Positions 26,014-34,221 of a stretch of 64,000 nt of DNA are shown here, piece after piece. The position numbers and the translations under genes are program-made. The notes beneath the pieces were generated by a model. The model ran no database searches. It had not been told where the DNA came from and saw nothing but the letters and a program-made list of their open reading frames with translations. The DNA comes from Nocardia puris (GTDB lineage Bacteria > Actinomycetota > Actinomycetes > Mycobacteriales > Mycobacteriaceae): assembly GCF_003315035.1 (NCBI RefSeq), contig NZ_QNRE01000018.1, positions 36,152-100,151 on the forward strand, given 5' to 3'. Each line of letters begins with the position of its first letter. The stretch's first letter is position 1.

Positions 26014-27576
26014 TCAGCCGGGCCGGCCGATCGACAGCGCGTGCCGGAAGACTCCTCGTGGGTCCCAGGTCTCTTTGGCGCGCAACAACTTCGGATAGTT
26101 GTCGCCGTAGTAGAAGTGGTGCCACGGCAGGCCGGACCGGTTCCACCGGGGGTCCGCCAGATCGGGGTCCGGGTAGTTGATGTAGCTGCCGCCGTTGCGC
26201 TCGTTCGGCACGGGAACCCCGCCCGTCTCGGCGTAGACATCGCTGTAAAGCTCACGCGCCCAAGCGATATGGCGCTCATCGCCCTCGGGCAACCGCCACG
26301 CCGTGTGGATGAGCATCTTCATGAAGGAGTCCCGCACGGGCATGGCGGTGGCGTCGGGCGCGACGGCGTTGATCGCGCCGCCGAACGGCAGGAACTCCAA
26401 TTCGGTCTCGCCCAGCACCGACAGGTCCGTGATGTGGCGGTAGAAGGTACGCAGCTGGCCCTCGGTGTAGGCGCGGCGCAGATAGCCCGTCTTCACCTTC
26501 ACGCGCGGCGGCAGCGGCGCCTTCGCGTAGTAGACCTGGGACACCGTGTCGGCGTAGGAGGTTGTGGTGATGGGCTGGGTGACCGGCAGCGCGTCGACAC
26601 CGTCCAGCACGGCCGCGACGAACTCGTCGTAGCGGGTGCGGGCATCCGGTGCGTCGGCGTCGAGCAGTATCAGCAGTTGCGCGAAACCGGTGCCCGTGGT
26701 TCGAAAGCTCAGCGGCGCATACAAACCCGCAAACCTGTTGCCGGGTGCGCTGTACCGCTCGAAGAAGGCGATGTAGTTGCCGAGCAACCGCACGAACGCT
26801 GATTCGCTCAGCGCGGGGACGACCAAGCGCGAATGCATCACGAGGCCGGGCGGTTTGGGCAAGGCCGTCGCGGGGTGGGCACCGTCCGAATCCGGCGAGC
26901 GGAACAGGAACCGCGTCACCACACCGAAATTGCCGCCACCCCCGCCGGTGTGCGCCCACCACAGGTCGGCGTGCGGGCCGTCCTTCGTCGCCAAGACGAT
27001 GCGAGGTTCGCCGTCGGCGCCGACGATGACCACCTCCACTCCGTACAGGTAGTCGGCCACCAACCCGAATCGCCGTGACAGCGCGCCGTATCCGCCGCCG
27101 GGCACATGCCCGCCCATCCCCACCCCGAGGCAGATCCCGGCGGGCAAAGTCACTCCCCAACGATGCAGCGCCTCGTACACGCCCTTCAATTCGGCTCCGG
27201 CGTCCACGGAGAACGCGCGGTGCTCGGCGTCCCACCGCACCCCGTTCAGTTGGCCGAGGTCGATGATCGACCGCGTTCCAGCGTTGTCGACGAAATCCTC
27301 GAAGCAGTGCCCACCGGACCGAACCGCGAACCCCTTCCCCGTCGACAGCGCTCGCGCCAACGCCTCCCGCACTTGCTCCCCGGCGCTCGGCAGGAACACA
27401 TTGTCCGGCCGCACCCCGTAGCGCCGGTTGTAGCCCCGCAACACCAGCGGCAGGTATTCCGACTCCCCCGCCCCAACGACTCTCAACCCCTCGGCCCGCG
27501 CGACCGGCATCCCGGCGATCGCCGCCGCACCACCCAGCGCCGACACACCGATGAACCGCCGACGCGTAACTCCCAT
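26014..27576 (-). CDS. Tat-exported berberine-bridge-type FAD oxidoreductase
   Basis: A 520-residue flavoenzyme with a Tat signal (TRRRFIGVSALGGAAAIAG). It has the two residues used for bicovalent FAD attachment in the berberine-bridge group: His90 in RSGGHCFEDF and Cys149 in PAGICLGVGMGGHVPGGGYG. The C-terminus carries the BBE motif NYPDPDLADPRWNRSG and YYGDNYPKLLRAKETWDPRGVF. Such enzymes oxidise sugars, alkaloids or antibiotics; here it acts outside the cytoplasm. Start ATG at 27576 follows GAGGGA; nine extra residues upstream would break the Tat signal. Substrate unknown. Confidence 0.92.
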   Translation of the reverse strand: MGVTRRRFIGVSALGGAAAIAGMPVARAEGLRVVGAGESEYLPLVLRGYNRRYGVRPDNVFLPSAGEQVREALARALSTGKGFAVRSGGHCFEDFVDNAGTRSIIDLGQLNGVRWDAEHRAFSVDAGAELKGVYEALHRWGVTLPAGICLGVGMGGHVPGGGYGALSRRFGLVADYLYGVEVVIVGADGEPRIVLATKDGPHADLWWAHTGGGGGNFGVVTRFLFRSPDSDGAHPATALPKPPGLVMHSRLVVPALSESAFVRLLGNYIAFFERYSAPGNRFAGLYAPLSFRTTGTGFAQLLILLDADAPDARTRYDEFVAAVLDGVDALPVTQPITTTSYADTVSQVYYAKAPLPPRVKVKTGYLRRAYTEGQLRTFYRHITDLSVLGETELEFLPFGGAINAVAPDATAMPVRDSFMKMLIHTAWRLPEGDERHIAWARELYSDVYAETGGVPVPNERNGGSYINYPDPDLADPRWNRSGLPWHHFYYGDNYPKLLRAKETWDPRGVFRHALSIGRPG

Positions 27577-27651
27577 GTGATTCCCTCGAATTGGCTGACG
27601 CAAAACAGGGTCACCGTAGCCGGATGCGCGCGGCCGGCCAAGCTTATGGCG

Positions 27652-27972
27652 TCATCCGCGCGTGAGCTGTCGAACCGCCACCGCACCGGCGGCGACGCCG
27701 ATGATCAGGAACGCGCCGGCCATGATCATCGATGTCTGCCGCTTCTCGGCACGGGTGTGACCACGGTAGGGCCCCACCGATTCGTCGGACGGGCGCACCA
27801 ATTCCTCGCCGGGATCGGTGTCCAGGAGGCAGATGTCCTGTTCGCCCATCACCTCACCACCGCATCGATCGGCGGTGAACATCACGTAGGCCGCCGCGAG
27901 GAACAGGAACACCATGAGCGCGAGCGGCACCACCACGGCGGAACGCCAGACGTCGCGCCAGCCGAACCACAT
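27652..27972 (-). CDS. Small two-helix membrane protein
   Basis: A 106-residue protein starting MWFGWRDVWRSAVVV with one helix near 14-33, a polar extracytoplasmic loop containing two Cys (DRCGGEV, DICLLD) and a second helix near 82-100. No family recognised. The start is chosen because the upstream extension is Ser/Asp-rich and lacks membrane character. It lies 144 bp downstream of the ArsR-type gene on the same strand. The ribosome site is poor, so expression level or start is uncertain. Confidence 0.55.
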   Translation of the reverse strand: MWFGWRDVWRSAVVVPLALMVFLFLAAAYVMFTADRCGGEVMGEQDICLLDTDPGEELVRPSDESVGPYRGHTRAEKRQTSMIMAGAFLIIGVAAGAVAVRQLTRG

Positions 27973-28116
27973 GAATCCGATTGTCCCAGCGCGGTGCTCG
28001 TCCGTCAGCCCGCAAGAACTGGTGTCCCCGGCCGAATCCAGCGGCGCTGTCGAGACCGGTGCGATGCGGGCGAGGCCGGGTGGTGGCACCGCGGAGCGAA
28101 TCGGAGAAAACTACCG

Positions 28117-28569
28117 CTACCGCAGGACTTCGGCGATATCGGCGGCGGCGGTCATGATGATCAGCAGCGGCACGAGCTTCTGAGCCGGGATCCGGTACGC
28201 CCCACGCCCGTGCTGTTCGACGATCTTGGCCGAACTCAGCGCCCGCACATGGTGGTACAGCTGCCCCTGCGAGGTGAGCCCCACGGCCTCGGCCAGCTCC
28301 GCACCGGTGTGCGGGCCGTCGAGCAGCACCTCGACCAGCGCCCTGCGCACCGGATGACCGAGGGCCGCAAGCACATCCACGCGCGCCTGGGCGGGCAGGT
28401 CCACGACGGCGGCGGCGCTGTAGCGGATGGTCCAGTCCACCGGTCCGCCGAAATCGACGCTGCCGCCGTACTCCACGAAACCGCGTTCGGCCGGGGCGGT
28501 CTCGGGCCGTCCCTCCAACGCCTCGATCCGCGCCTCCAGTTCGGCCAGTTTGGCCGCCACATCGGTCAT
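28117..28569 (-). CDS. ArsR-type winged-helix regulator
   Basis: A 150-residue DNA-binding protein. After an N-terminal coiled-coil segment (KLAELEARIEALEG) it has a winged helix: RVDVLAALGHPVRRALVEVLLDGPHTGAELAEAVGLTSQGQLYHHVRALSSAKIVEQHGRGAYRIP, the pattern of ArsR/HTH_20 regulators. No metal-binding Cys cluster is visible, so it may sense something other than metal. Its ATG overlaps the stop of the beta-lactamase-fold gene by 4 bases (ATGA), a strong sign of translational coupling. A role in controlling that gene is an inference. Confidence 0.85.
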   Translation of the reverse strand: MTDVAAKLAELEARIEALEGRPETAPAERGFVEYGGSVDFGGPVDWTIRYSAAAVVDLPAQARVDVLAALGHPVRRALVEVLLDGPHTGAELAEAVGLTSQGQLYHHVRALSSAKIVEQHGRGAYRIPAQKLVPLLIIMTAAADIAEVLR

Positions 28570-29588
28570 ACGACGCAGGCTAGCCGCCGGAACATCTCCG
28601 GCTCCATCATGGCCCGGACCAGCACCCCCTGTTCACTGAGCGTCGTGACAGCCTCGGCCCAGGTCTCGACGGGCATGCGGCGATTCAGCAGGACCGCCGT
28701 CGCGACCGTACCGTCGGCACCGCGCAGGTAGATCGCGTCGGCGAGCACGCCGGGCAATGCGCCTCCCTTGAATCCGATCGCCTCGTAGCCGGGGGGCGCG
28801 GGCTGCCATTCCAGGTGCGCGCGGGCGATATCCACGCCCGAACCGAAGCTGCCGTCCGCGATCGAGCGGTGCATGTCGGACAGCTGCCGCGCCGACGCCG
28901 TCCCGGTCTTCTCGGCCCATTCGGACTGAATCTCCAACGGGGGCAATGCTTTCGACTGGACCGAGGCGCGATATCCGGGATCGTTCGCGTAGCGCCGCGC
29001 CGTCTCCCATTCGTCGCCACCGGGCTCGATCAACCGGATGAGTTCGCCCAGCTTGCTGGAGGGCCGGTAGTCGTCCCAGCCGCCGGCCGCCGCGGCCTCG
29101 ATCAGCGCCCGGTCGCCGAGCCGGTCGCGCAGGTAGTCGGGCACCGCGTTATCGCTCTCCTGGACCATCGCGCTCACCATCTGGTCCAGGGTGACCGAGT
29201 CTCCACCGAGCCGGGCGCGAGCTTGCTCGTGCGCACCCCCATCCGTGCCGGGGAGATACCACCGCTCCCACTCCGCGACCGGCACCACCTCGCCTTGATC
29301 GAGGTCCCCCACCGCGACGGCCCGCGCGTAAGCGGCCAGCGCGACCACCTTCGTCGCCGACGCCACCGGCTGCTGCTCCTGCGCCCGTCGCGCGAGCACC
29401 TGCCCCTGCCCGTCGTCCACCAGGACCGAAATGTTCTGCGGCTCAGCGTGAATGCGCCCGAGCCAGCCGTCCGACGACGTGACGCCCGCCGGCGGAACCG
29501 GCCCGCACCCTTCCGCCTCGGACTCCGCCCCGGAACATCCCGCCACCAACGGCACCAGCACCGCGGCCGCGATCATCGCCCTCCACAT
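28566..29588 (-). CDS. Beta-lactamase-fold serine hydrolase lipoprotein
   Basis: A 340-residue lipoprotein (lipobox VPLVAGC, Cys18) with the class A beta-lactamase/DD-peptidase fold: SxxK as Ser77-Ala-Thr-Lys80, SDN at 145-147 (QESDNAVP) and a KGG triad at about 274 in GFKGGALPG; an additional EKTGTAS occurs near 227. No clear omega-loop Glu of true class A enzymes can be assigned by eye, so it is likely a serine hydrolase related to penicillin-binding proteins rather than a proven resistance enzyme. ATG at 29588 follows GGAGG at 7 nt. It overlaps the ArsR-type gene by 4 bp. Confidence 0.82.
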   Translation of the reverse strand: MWRAMIAAAVLVPLVAGCSGAESEAEGCGPVPPAGVTSSDGWLGRIHAEPQNISVLVDDGQGQVLARRAQEQQPVASATKVVALAAYARAVAVGDLDQGEVVPVAEWERWYLPGTDGGAHEQARARLGGDSVTLDQMVSAMVQESDNAVPDYLRDRLGDRALIEAAAAGGWDDYRPSSKLGELIRLIEPGGDEWETARRYANDPGYRASVQSKALPPLEIQSEWAEKTGTASARQLSDMHRSIADGSFGSGVDIARAHLEWQPAPPGYEAIGFKGGALPGVLADAIYLRGADGTVATAVLLNRRMPVETWAEAVTTLSEQGVLVRAMMEPEMFRRLACVV

Positions 29589-29591
29589 CAA

Positions 29592-29972
29592 CCAACCTCC
29601 AAAATTCCGGAATTACGAAACTACGGATATCGGCGACTGTACCGGATGGATCGACCGAATCGCACACCTCGGTGAACACGAATCGACAGTTGGCGCCGAC
29701 AAGGCGAGCCGACGGCGAGCCTCTTGTCCGATCCGGAGACGATGTCGGGCAAGGGATGGTGGCTGATGACCCCGCCCACGCACCGCCACGTCGAGCGCGT
29801 GCGGTCTGCCTTCCGGTTCGGCAGGGCTCGGCAGCGGCTCGTCCGGGCTGCCCAGCGGTTCGTCCGGTCGGTGAGCCGCGCCGGCACGCCGCACCAACCC
29901 GGTTGCGGGTTGGTGCGGCGTGCCCGGCGTTGCGCGGCGCCGCACACTCGAATCACATTGTGAGACAGGCTT
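29592..29972. other. Intergenic region, 381 bp, holding a terminator
   Basis: Downstream of the esterase gene (minus) and upstream of the serine hydrolase gene (minus). The only strong structure is the hairpin at 29880-29928. Short Arg-rich frames are noise. The part next to the hydrolase start (29590-29650) is A+T-rich and probably holds its promoter. Confidence 0.4.
29880..29928 (-). terminator. Strong hairpin terminator after the esterase gene
   Basis: GCACGCCGCACCAACCC and its exact complement flank the loop GGTTGC, giving a stem of at least 17 bp, about 45 bp past the stop of the HSL esterase. There is no T run, as is common for actinobacterial terminators. Confidence 0.75.
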
Positions 29973-31040
29973 TCACAGCCGCGCGGCGAGTCCGTCCCGC
30001 AGCGCGTGCGCGGCATCGAGGGTCGCCACGTACGGCCGGCTGCCGACGCCCAGGAAGTTCAGGTAGCCGTGCGGCAGGTCGGTGAAGCGGCGGTGGCTCA
30101 CCGGAATGCCCGCGGCCGAGAGCTTTTCGGCGTAGGCGTCGCCTTCGTCGCGGAGCGGGTCGAAACCCGCCGTCGCCACGTACGCGGGCGCGACACCGGT
30201 GACATCGCCGAACAGCGGTGACAACCGGGGATCGGTCAGGTCGACGCCCTGCGGCACGTAATTGGCGGTGGCCCAACGGGTGTGCTCTCTCGTGAGGAAG
30301 AATCCCTCGGCGAACAAGCTCCGGGAGCGATGCTCGCCGGTCTGATCCGTGGTCGGGTAGATCAGCAGCTGGAACGCCGGAGCCGGTCCGGGCCCCTGCG
30401 CGGTGTGCTGCGCGACGACGGCCGCCAGATTCCCGCCGGCACTGTCACCGCCGACGGCGATGCGCGCCGGATCCGCCCCGAGATCGGACGCTTTCGCGAT
30501 CGCGTAGCCGAACGCGGCCACCGCATCTTCGACGGCAGCCGGGAACGGATTCTCGGGAGCGAGCCGGTACTCCACCGAGAGCACCCGCACACCCGCGTGT
30601 ACAGCCAGGAAACGCGCGACAGGGTCATGGCTCTTGCGCGATCCGACGCAGAACCCACCCCCGTGATAGAAGACGAGCAAGCCCGCGTCCTCGGGCAACC
30701 CCGGCGGCGCGTACAGCGTCGCCGGAACATCGTGATCGCCCACCGGGATCACGAACTCACTCGTCTCCACCGGCCCGGCCAGCTCCCCACCGGTCACCGC
30801 CGCGTTCTCATCGGCGTTCACCCGCGACCGCGCGAGCGGTTCCCCGAGCACCCGCACCCCCGACAGCCGCTGTAACCGCGTGACGAGCTGCACGTCGAGA
30901 TCGTGCTCCTGCCCATCGATCCGCGCCGGCGGCCCCGCCAACACCCGCCGCACCCGCTCCGGAAGTCTCAACGCCCCACCCACCGTCACCGTCTTGACCG
31001 GCACCGGCATGTTCCCAAGCAACGCAGCTCGAACGTCCAT
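29973..31040 (-). CDS. HSL-family alpha/beta hydrolase (esterase/lipase)
   Basis: A 355-residue cytoplasmic esterase of the hormone-sensitive-lipase family (LipH/NlhH/LipR group). Seen are the oxyanion motif HGGGF (126-130), the nucleophile elbow GGDSAGGN (Ser200), Asp in GFDPLRDEGDAYAE and His in LPHGYLNFLG. The N-terminal cap segment (residues 1-90) is less conserved. Such enzymes hydrolyse short-chain esters and acylglycerols. It stands alone and is followed by a strong hairpin terminator. Substrate unknown. Confidence 0.92.
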   Translation of the reverse strand: MDVRAALLGNMPVPVKTVTVGGALRLPERVRRVLAGPPARIDGQEHDLDVQLVTRLQRLSGVRVLGEPLARSRVNADENAAVTGGELAGPVETSEFVIPVGDHDVPATLYAPPGLPEDAGLLVFYHGGGFCVGSRKSHDPVARFLAVHAGVRVLSVEYRLAPENPFPAAVEDAVAAFGYAIAKASDLGADPARIAVGGDSAGGNLAAVVAQHTAQGPGPAPAFQLLIYPTTDQTGEHRSRSLFAEGFFLTREHTRWATANYVPQGVDLTDPRLSPLFGDVTGVAPAYVATAGFDPLRDEGDAYAEKLSAAGIPVSHRRFTDLPHGYLNFLGVGSRPYVATLDAAHALRDGLAARL

Positions 31041-31123
31041 CCGCCGACCCTACTGCCCGGTACGCACCGAGGGTAGAGAACTCCGGTCAGAGCCTCCGGC
31101 ACGCCCCGGTCGCGCGGCGATAA

Positions 31124-31270
31124 TCATTCGGCGAGACCGGCGGCTTGCAGCCCGGGAACGACCGAGACCGCATCGGCCAGCGAATCGGTTCGCACGCTGT
31201 GGTGAGCGGCCTGCGCCGCCAGCGCCGACGCGTTCAGCGCGACGGCGAACCCCACGCCCGATTCATCACA
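31124..31270 (-). pseudogene. Gene remnant: C-terminal fragment of a possible HAD-type hydrolase
   Basis: On the minus strand a frame of 48 codons ending with TGA at 31124 reads like a real protein C-terminus, with DESGVGFAVALNAS and RTDSLADAVSVVPGLQ, similar to the tail of HAD-superfamily phosphatases. An in-frame TGA lies just upstream of the coding-like part, and no start or N-terminal domain is found, since the adjoining DNA (31270-31340) is A+T-rich and non-coding. It is probably a relic of a deleted gene. The family assignment is tentative. Confidence 0.4.
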
Positions 31271-31899
31271 AATCGATCACCGAGCAACAATCAAGTTTCG
31301 ATTGCATTCGAAATGAGCCTCACGAATCGACTACCTACCCCGGCAGCAACACCGAGCCGGTCGGCACCCACACCCGAAACAGACGCACCGGGCCAGGACA
31401 GTATCGAGTGTCCGGCAGGCACAGAAGATCACCCGGGAGGCCCGGCGTGTGAAGTGACACCAGGTCGGCGAACCGGAGCCTCACAGTCCCGATCACACGA
31501 ACACAGGTAGCCCACGTCTCATCACATGGCCGGACCCGTGAAAGCCGCACTCGAGCCGACCGCACCCCGGTGTTGACAGCGCGCCTATGTCGGGGCGGCA
31601 CCGGCGTCGCGCAACCAGTCGCGCAAGGAGGCCCGGGACGCGACAGTAGATGCGCGAGCCGGCGTGCGCGCCTGCACCGCGCACGCCACTGGACAACCAG
31701 ACCTGGGGGCGAGTCCGGGGGCACAGCATTGACGTAGGCAAATCCGAAACGGGGCCTGGGAGGACGGCACCGAGTAGGCACACCGGAAGTAGGGGGTCGG
31801 AGGCGCGGCATTGGGTAGGCACACCCCAAGCGGGGTCCGGGGGCGAAGCCCGCCGGGTGGGGTGTGGGGGCTGCGCCCCCACACAACACGCGGAACCCA
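31271..31899. other. Non-coding stretch with degenerate repeats downstream of tmRNA
   Basis: No convincing gene is seen. The first 100 bases are A+T-rich. Three degenerate copies of a 39-45-bp unit lie at about 31720-31845, and a perfect 10-bp hairpin (GTGTGGGGGC-TGC-GCCCCCACAC) at 31862-31884. Open frames on both strands are Pro/Arg-rich and arise from the repeat composition. Confidence 0.4.
31720..31845. repeat. Three degenerate tandem repeats
   Basis: Units beginning near 31720, 31766 and 31807 share GGCA...GTAGGCA(C/A)A followed by CC-AA-GGGG and a GG-rich end. Unit lengths differ (about 45, 41 and 39 bases), so they are old and eroded. Function unknown. Confidence 0.45.
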
Positions 31900-31933
31900 C
31901 AAAGAAGGCGAGCGCTCTGCGCGAGCACTCGCC
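31900..31933 (-). terminator. Intrinsic terminator of tmRNA
   Basis: On the minus strand GGCGAGTGCTC and GAGCGCTCGCC pair around GCGCA (one G-U pair), followed by TTCTTTG. It begins 6 nt past the tmRNA CCA end, a classical rho-independent terminator. Confidence 0.85.
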
Positions 31934-31938
31934 TCCGT

Positions 31939-32307
31939 TGGTGGAGCTGCCGGGAATCGAACCCGGGTCCTCCGCCGTGTCTTCAGGACTTCTCCGTGTG
32001 CAGTTCGCTGTGTCTCTGCTCGGATCTCTCGGTCACGCGAACAAGCCGAGATGACGATCCCAGTCGCTGTTTGATGTCCCGTCCGACTCCGCGACCGAGG
32101 CGGACGGTGAGCCCTCTAGCTGATGCCGGCACCGGGACCGAGGGCGTATCCCGGGCCGACAGAGACGCTGTCGCTTAGGCAGCGAGAGCGTACTCGCGCT
32201 GATGAGAATCGGCGCTTAATTGGTTGCAACGACGCTTACGGTGGTCTCTTGCCTGCACCGACACGCTTCCCCTGAATCAACGTACGCAGTCGAAACCGTT
32301 CAGCCCC
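31939..32307 (-). ncRNA. ssrA: Transfer-messenger RNA (tmRNA)
   Basis: A 369-nt tmRNA that rescues stalled ribosomes together with SmpB. The 5' end GGGGCUG pairs with CAGCUCC before the encoded CCA to form the acceptor stem (one G-U), and the 3' part has a tRNA-like T arm (GGUUCGAUUCC). The internal reading frame starts at the resume codon GCC (32211-32213) and codes A-D-S-H-Q-R-E-Y-A-L-A-A followed by UAA (32175-32177); the final LAA marks tagged proteins for ClpXP. The 5' domain shows the conserved GGUUUCGACUGC stretch. A terminator follows. It lies about 3.3 kb from smpB on the same strand, with two plus-strand lipoprotein genes between. Confidence 0.97.
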
Positions 32308-32881
32308 GTACGTACCCGCACCTTGCGGGCCAGTAATGTTAACACTACACCGGCACCGGATCATTCCCATTTTCCACCGCGATGTTCGCGCTGGTCAGGG
32401 GAAGAATCGAAGATCGCGGACAGGTCGCCCGGGCGACCGGCATCTGGGACCTACTCGCAGCGACCGTGACGGGGAGCCTTCCCCACGGACACCAGGGCAC
32501 CGCACCATCTCGCCGGCGAACACCAGCGCACCCACGGTCCGCAACCCCTGAGCACACCATCCACCGCCCACCTCACCCACAAACCCCGGTCCGCACGCCC
32601 CGGAACGGGAAACTCGCACGGCACCCCAACCCCACACCGGTACGACGCAGTACATCACCCCGAACCATCCCAACCGGAACCTTCTGCCCCCGTTGGCGAT
32701 TCGCGACAACAGCGCACAGATACCGCACCACGAATAACTGAAACGAATACGCTCCGAATCACCTGCCGGCGAAACCGCGGCAAACCGCGGATTCCACCCT
32801 CGTCCCGAGTTACCGACAGGTACTGTTCCTGTTCGGCCGTACCGGAATTCGGATCATCCGGCGGCCTGACAGGGAGCGAAA
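32308..32881. other. Intergenic region, 574 bp, with the tmRNA promoter
   Basis: Between tmRNA (minus) and the first substrate-binding lipoprotein (plus). Reading the minus strand toward tmRNA, TTACTG and TACGTA are separated by 16 bp near 32310-32340, and an alternative TTAACA lies further up; either may be part of the tmRNA promoter. No gene is evident. The region is moderately A+T-rich near 32320-32400 and 32700-32860. Confidence 0.4.
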
Positions 32882-34183
32882 ATGGGCAGCACAGACAGGC
32901 GGCATCGCCGTCTGTTCCACTCCGCGGCGATACCGGTCCTGCTCGGACTGATCTTGACCGCGGCGTGTTCCACTCCGGTGGACACCACCGGACCCGGCGT
33001 CACGGACGCGCCGTGCCCGGAGGCAATCGACGAGAACAACGGGTGCGTCTACCTGGGCGTTCTGTCCGATCTCGGCGACGGACCGTTCGCCGCGCTCGGC
33101 ACCGCCATGCAGGACGGGCAGCGGGCGTTCTGGACGGAGGTCAACAAGGCGGGCGGCATCGGCGGGTACGAGATCGACGTATCGACCTACGCCAGGGACA
33201 CCGCCTTCGACCCGCACCGCCACCTCACCGAACTGCGGGCGATCGAACCGCACGTGCTCGCGCTGGCGATGAGCCTGGGCACGGCGCAGACTTTGTCGGT
33301 GCTGCGAGAGATGGACGATGCCGACATGGTGACCGCGGCGGGCACCATGTGGTCGGGGTGGGAGTACCCCGAATCCGATATGAATCTCGTGCTGGACAGC
33401 GGATATTCGTACTGCACCGAGGCGATCATGGGCGTGGACTGGTTCGCCGAGCACCAGTACCGCCCCCGCACGCTCGCCGTCATCGCCTTCCGCGGGAACT
33501 ACGGCGGCGACTACGCGGGCGGCGCGATCCACTGGGCGGTGCACAATCACGCGATCGTCACCGCGCGCATCGACACCGGGCCGAACACCGAGGTCGGCAA
33601 CCAGGACCGCCCGGTCGCCGAGATCATGGCCAATCCACCCGACCTGGTGATGCTGGCCACCGGCCCCGCCGAGACCGCCGAGATCGTCGGCAAGCTGGTC
33701 GCCGCGGGCTATCAGGGCAGGTTCCTGGGTTCGGCGCCCACCTGGAACGGCGCGCTGCTGAAAACACCGGCGGCGCAGGCGATCTCGGAGTTGTACAACT
33801 ACACCTCGCCGGTCGAGGGCTGGAACGGGCAGAGCGTCGGCGCGCAACGCGCGAGGGCCGCGGCCCTGTCGGAGCCCACGAACTGGGGTTACAGCCTGGG
33901 CTGGGCGGTGTCGTACACGATGCGGGCGCTGCTCGAGCGCGCCGTGGAGGCCGGGCCGTTGAGCCGCCGGAGCATGCGCCGCGCGCAGGACGCGCTGACC
34001 GTCGACTTCGAAGGCATGGCGCCGCCGCACACCTACGGATCGGGACCGGACTACGCCGCGCAACGCGCCACCATCGGCGCGCCCGACGCGACGGCCGCGC
34101 TGGGCTCGCGCGACGTGGCCACCCACTACGCCGGGCCGACCCTGCCGCAGCTCACCCTGCACGGTCCGTGCGCTCGGCTCTGA
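32882..34183 (+). CDS. Substrate-binding lipoprotein (Peripla_BP_6-like), copy 1
   Basis: A 433-residue lipoprotein: signal peptide with lipobox LTAAC (Cys29), then a two-lobed periplasmic-binding fold of the branched-chain amino acid/urea ABC type. Seen are LGVLSDLGDGPF, DGQRAFWTEVNKAGGIGGYEIDV (the hallmark family segment), ALAMSLGTAQTLSVL, VIAFRGNYGGDYAGGA and MLATGPAETAEIVGKL. The ATG follows GGGAG. The next gene is a close paralogue 38 bp downstream, so both are likely one transcript. No permease or ATPase genes are near, so it may serve a distant transporter or a sensor. Ligand unknown. Confidence 0.88.
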   Translation: MGSTDRRHRRLFHSAAIPVLLGLILTAACSTPVDTTGPGVTDAPCPEAIDENNGCVYLGVLSDLGDGPFAALGTAMQDGQRAFWTEVNKAGGIGGYEIDVSTYARDTAFDPHRHLTELRAIEPHVLALAMSLGTAQTLSVLREMDDADMVTAAGTMWSGWEYPESDMNLVLDSGYSYCTEAIMGVDWFAEHQYRPRTLAVIAFRGNYGGDYAGGAIHWAVHNHAIVTARIDTGPNTEVGNQDRPVAEIMANPPDLVMLATGPAETAEIVGKLVAAGYQGRFLGSAPTWNGALLKTPAAQAISELYNYTSPVEGWNGQSVGAQRARAAALSEPTNWGYSLGWAVSYTMRALLERAVEAGPLSRRSMRRAQDALTVDFEGMAPPHTYGSGPDYAAQRATIGAPDATAALGSRDVATHYAGPTLPQLTLHGPCARL

Positions 34184-34221
34184 GTCGCCCTCCGATCGAA
34201 ATAGCAACGAGGAGAAGAACT

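Noticed and set aside
29724..29963. 79-codon plus-strand frame downstream of the esterase gene
   Set aside because: It is built from the terminator hairpin and Arg-rich sequence; no homology-like features.
31720..31845. Repeats that could suggest a CRISPR array
   Set aside because: Units are degenerate, contiguous, without spacers of constant length, and no cas genes are present.
31939..31975. A tRNA-like T arm and CCA on the minus strand, as if a tRNA gene
   Set aside because: The 5' half of the acceptor lies 369 nt away and there is no anticodon arm; it is the tRNA-like domain of tmRNA.
31650..32178. Several overlapping plus-strand frames across the tmRNA
   Set aside because: They lie antisense to tmRNA and its flanking repeats; tmRNA structure fully explains the sequence.
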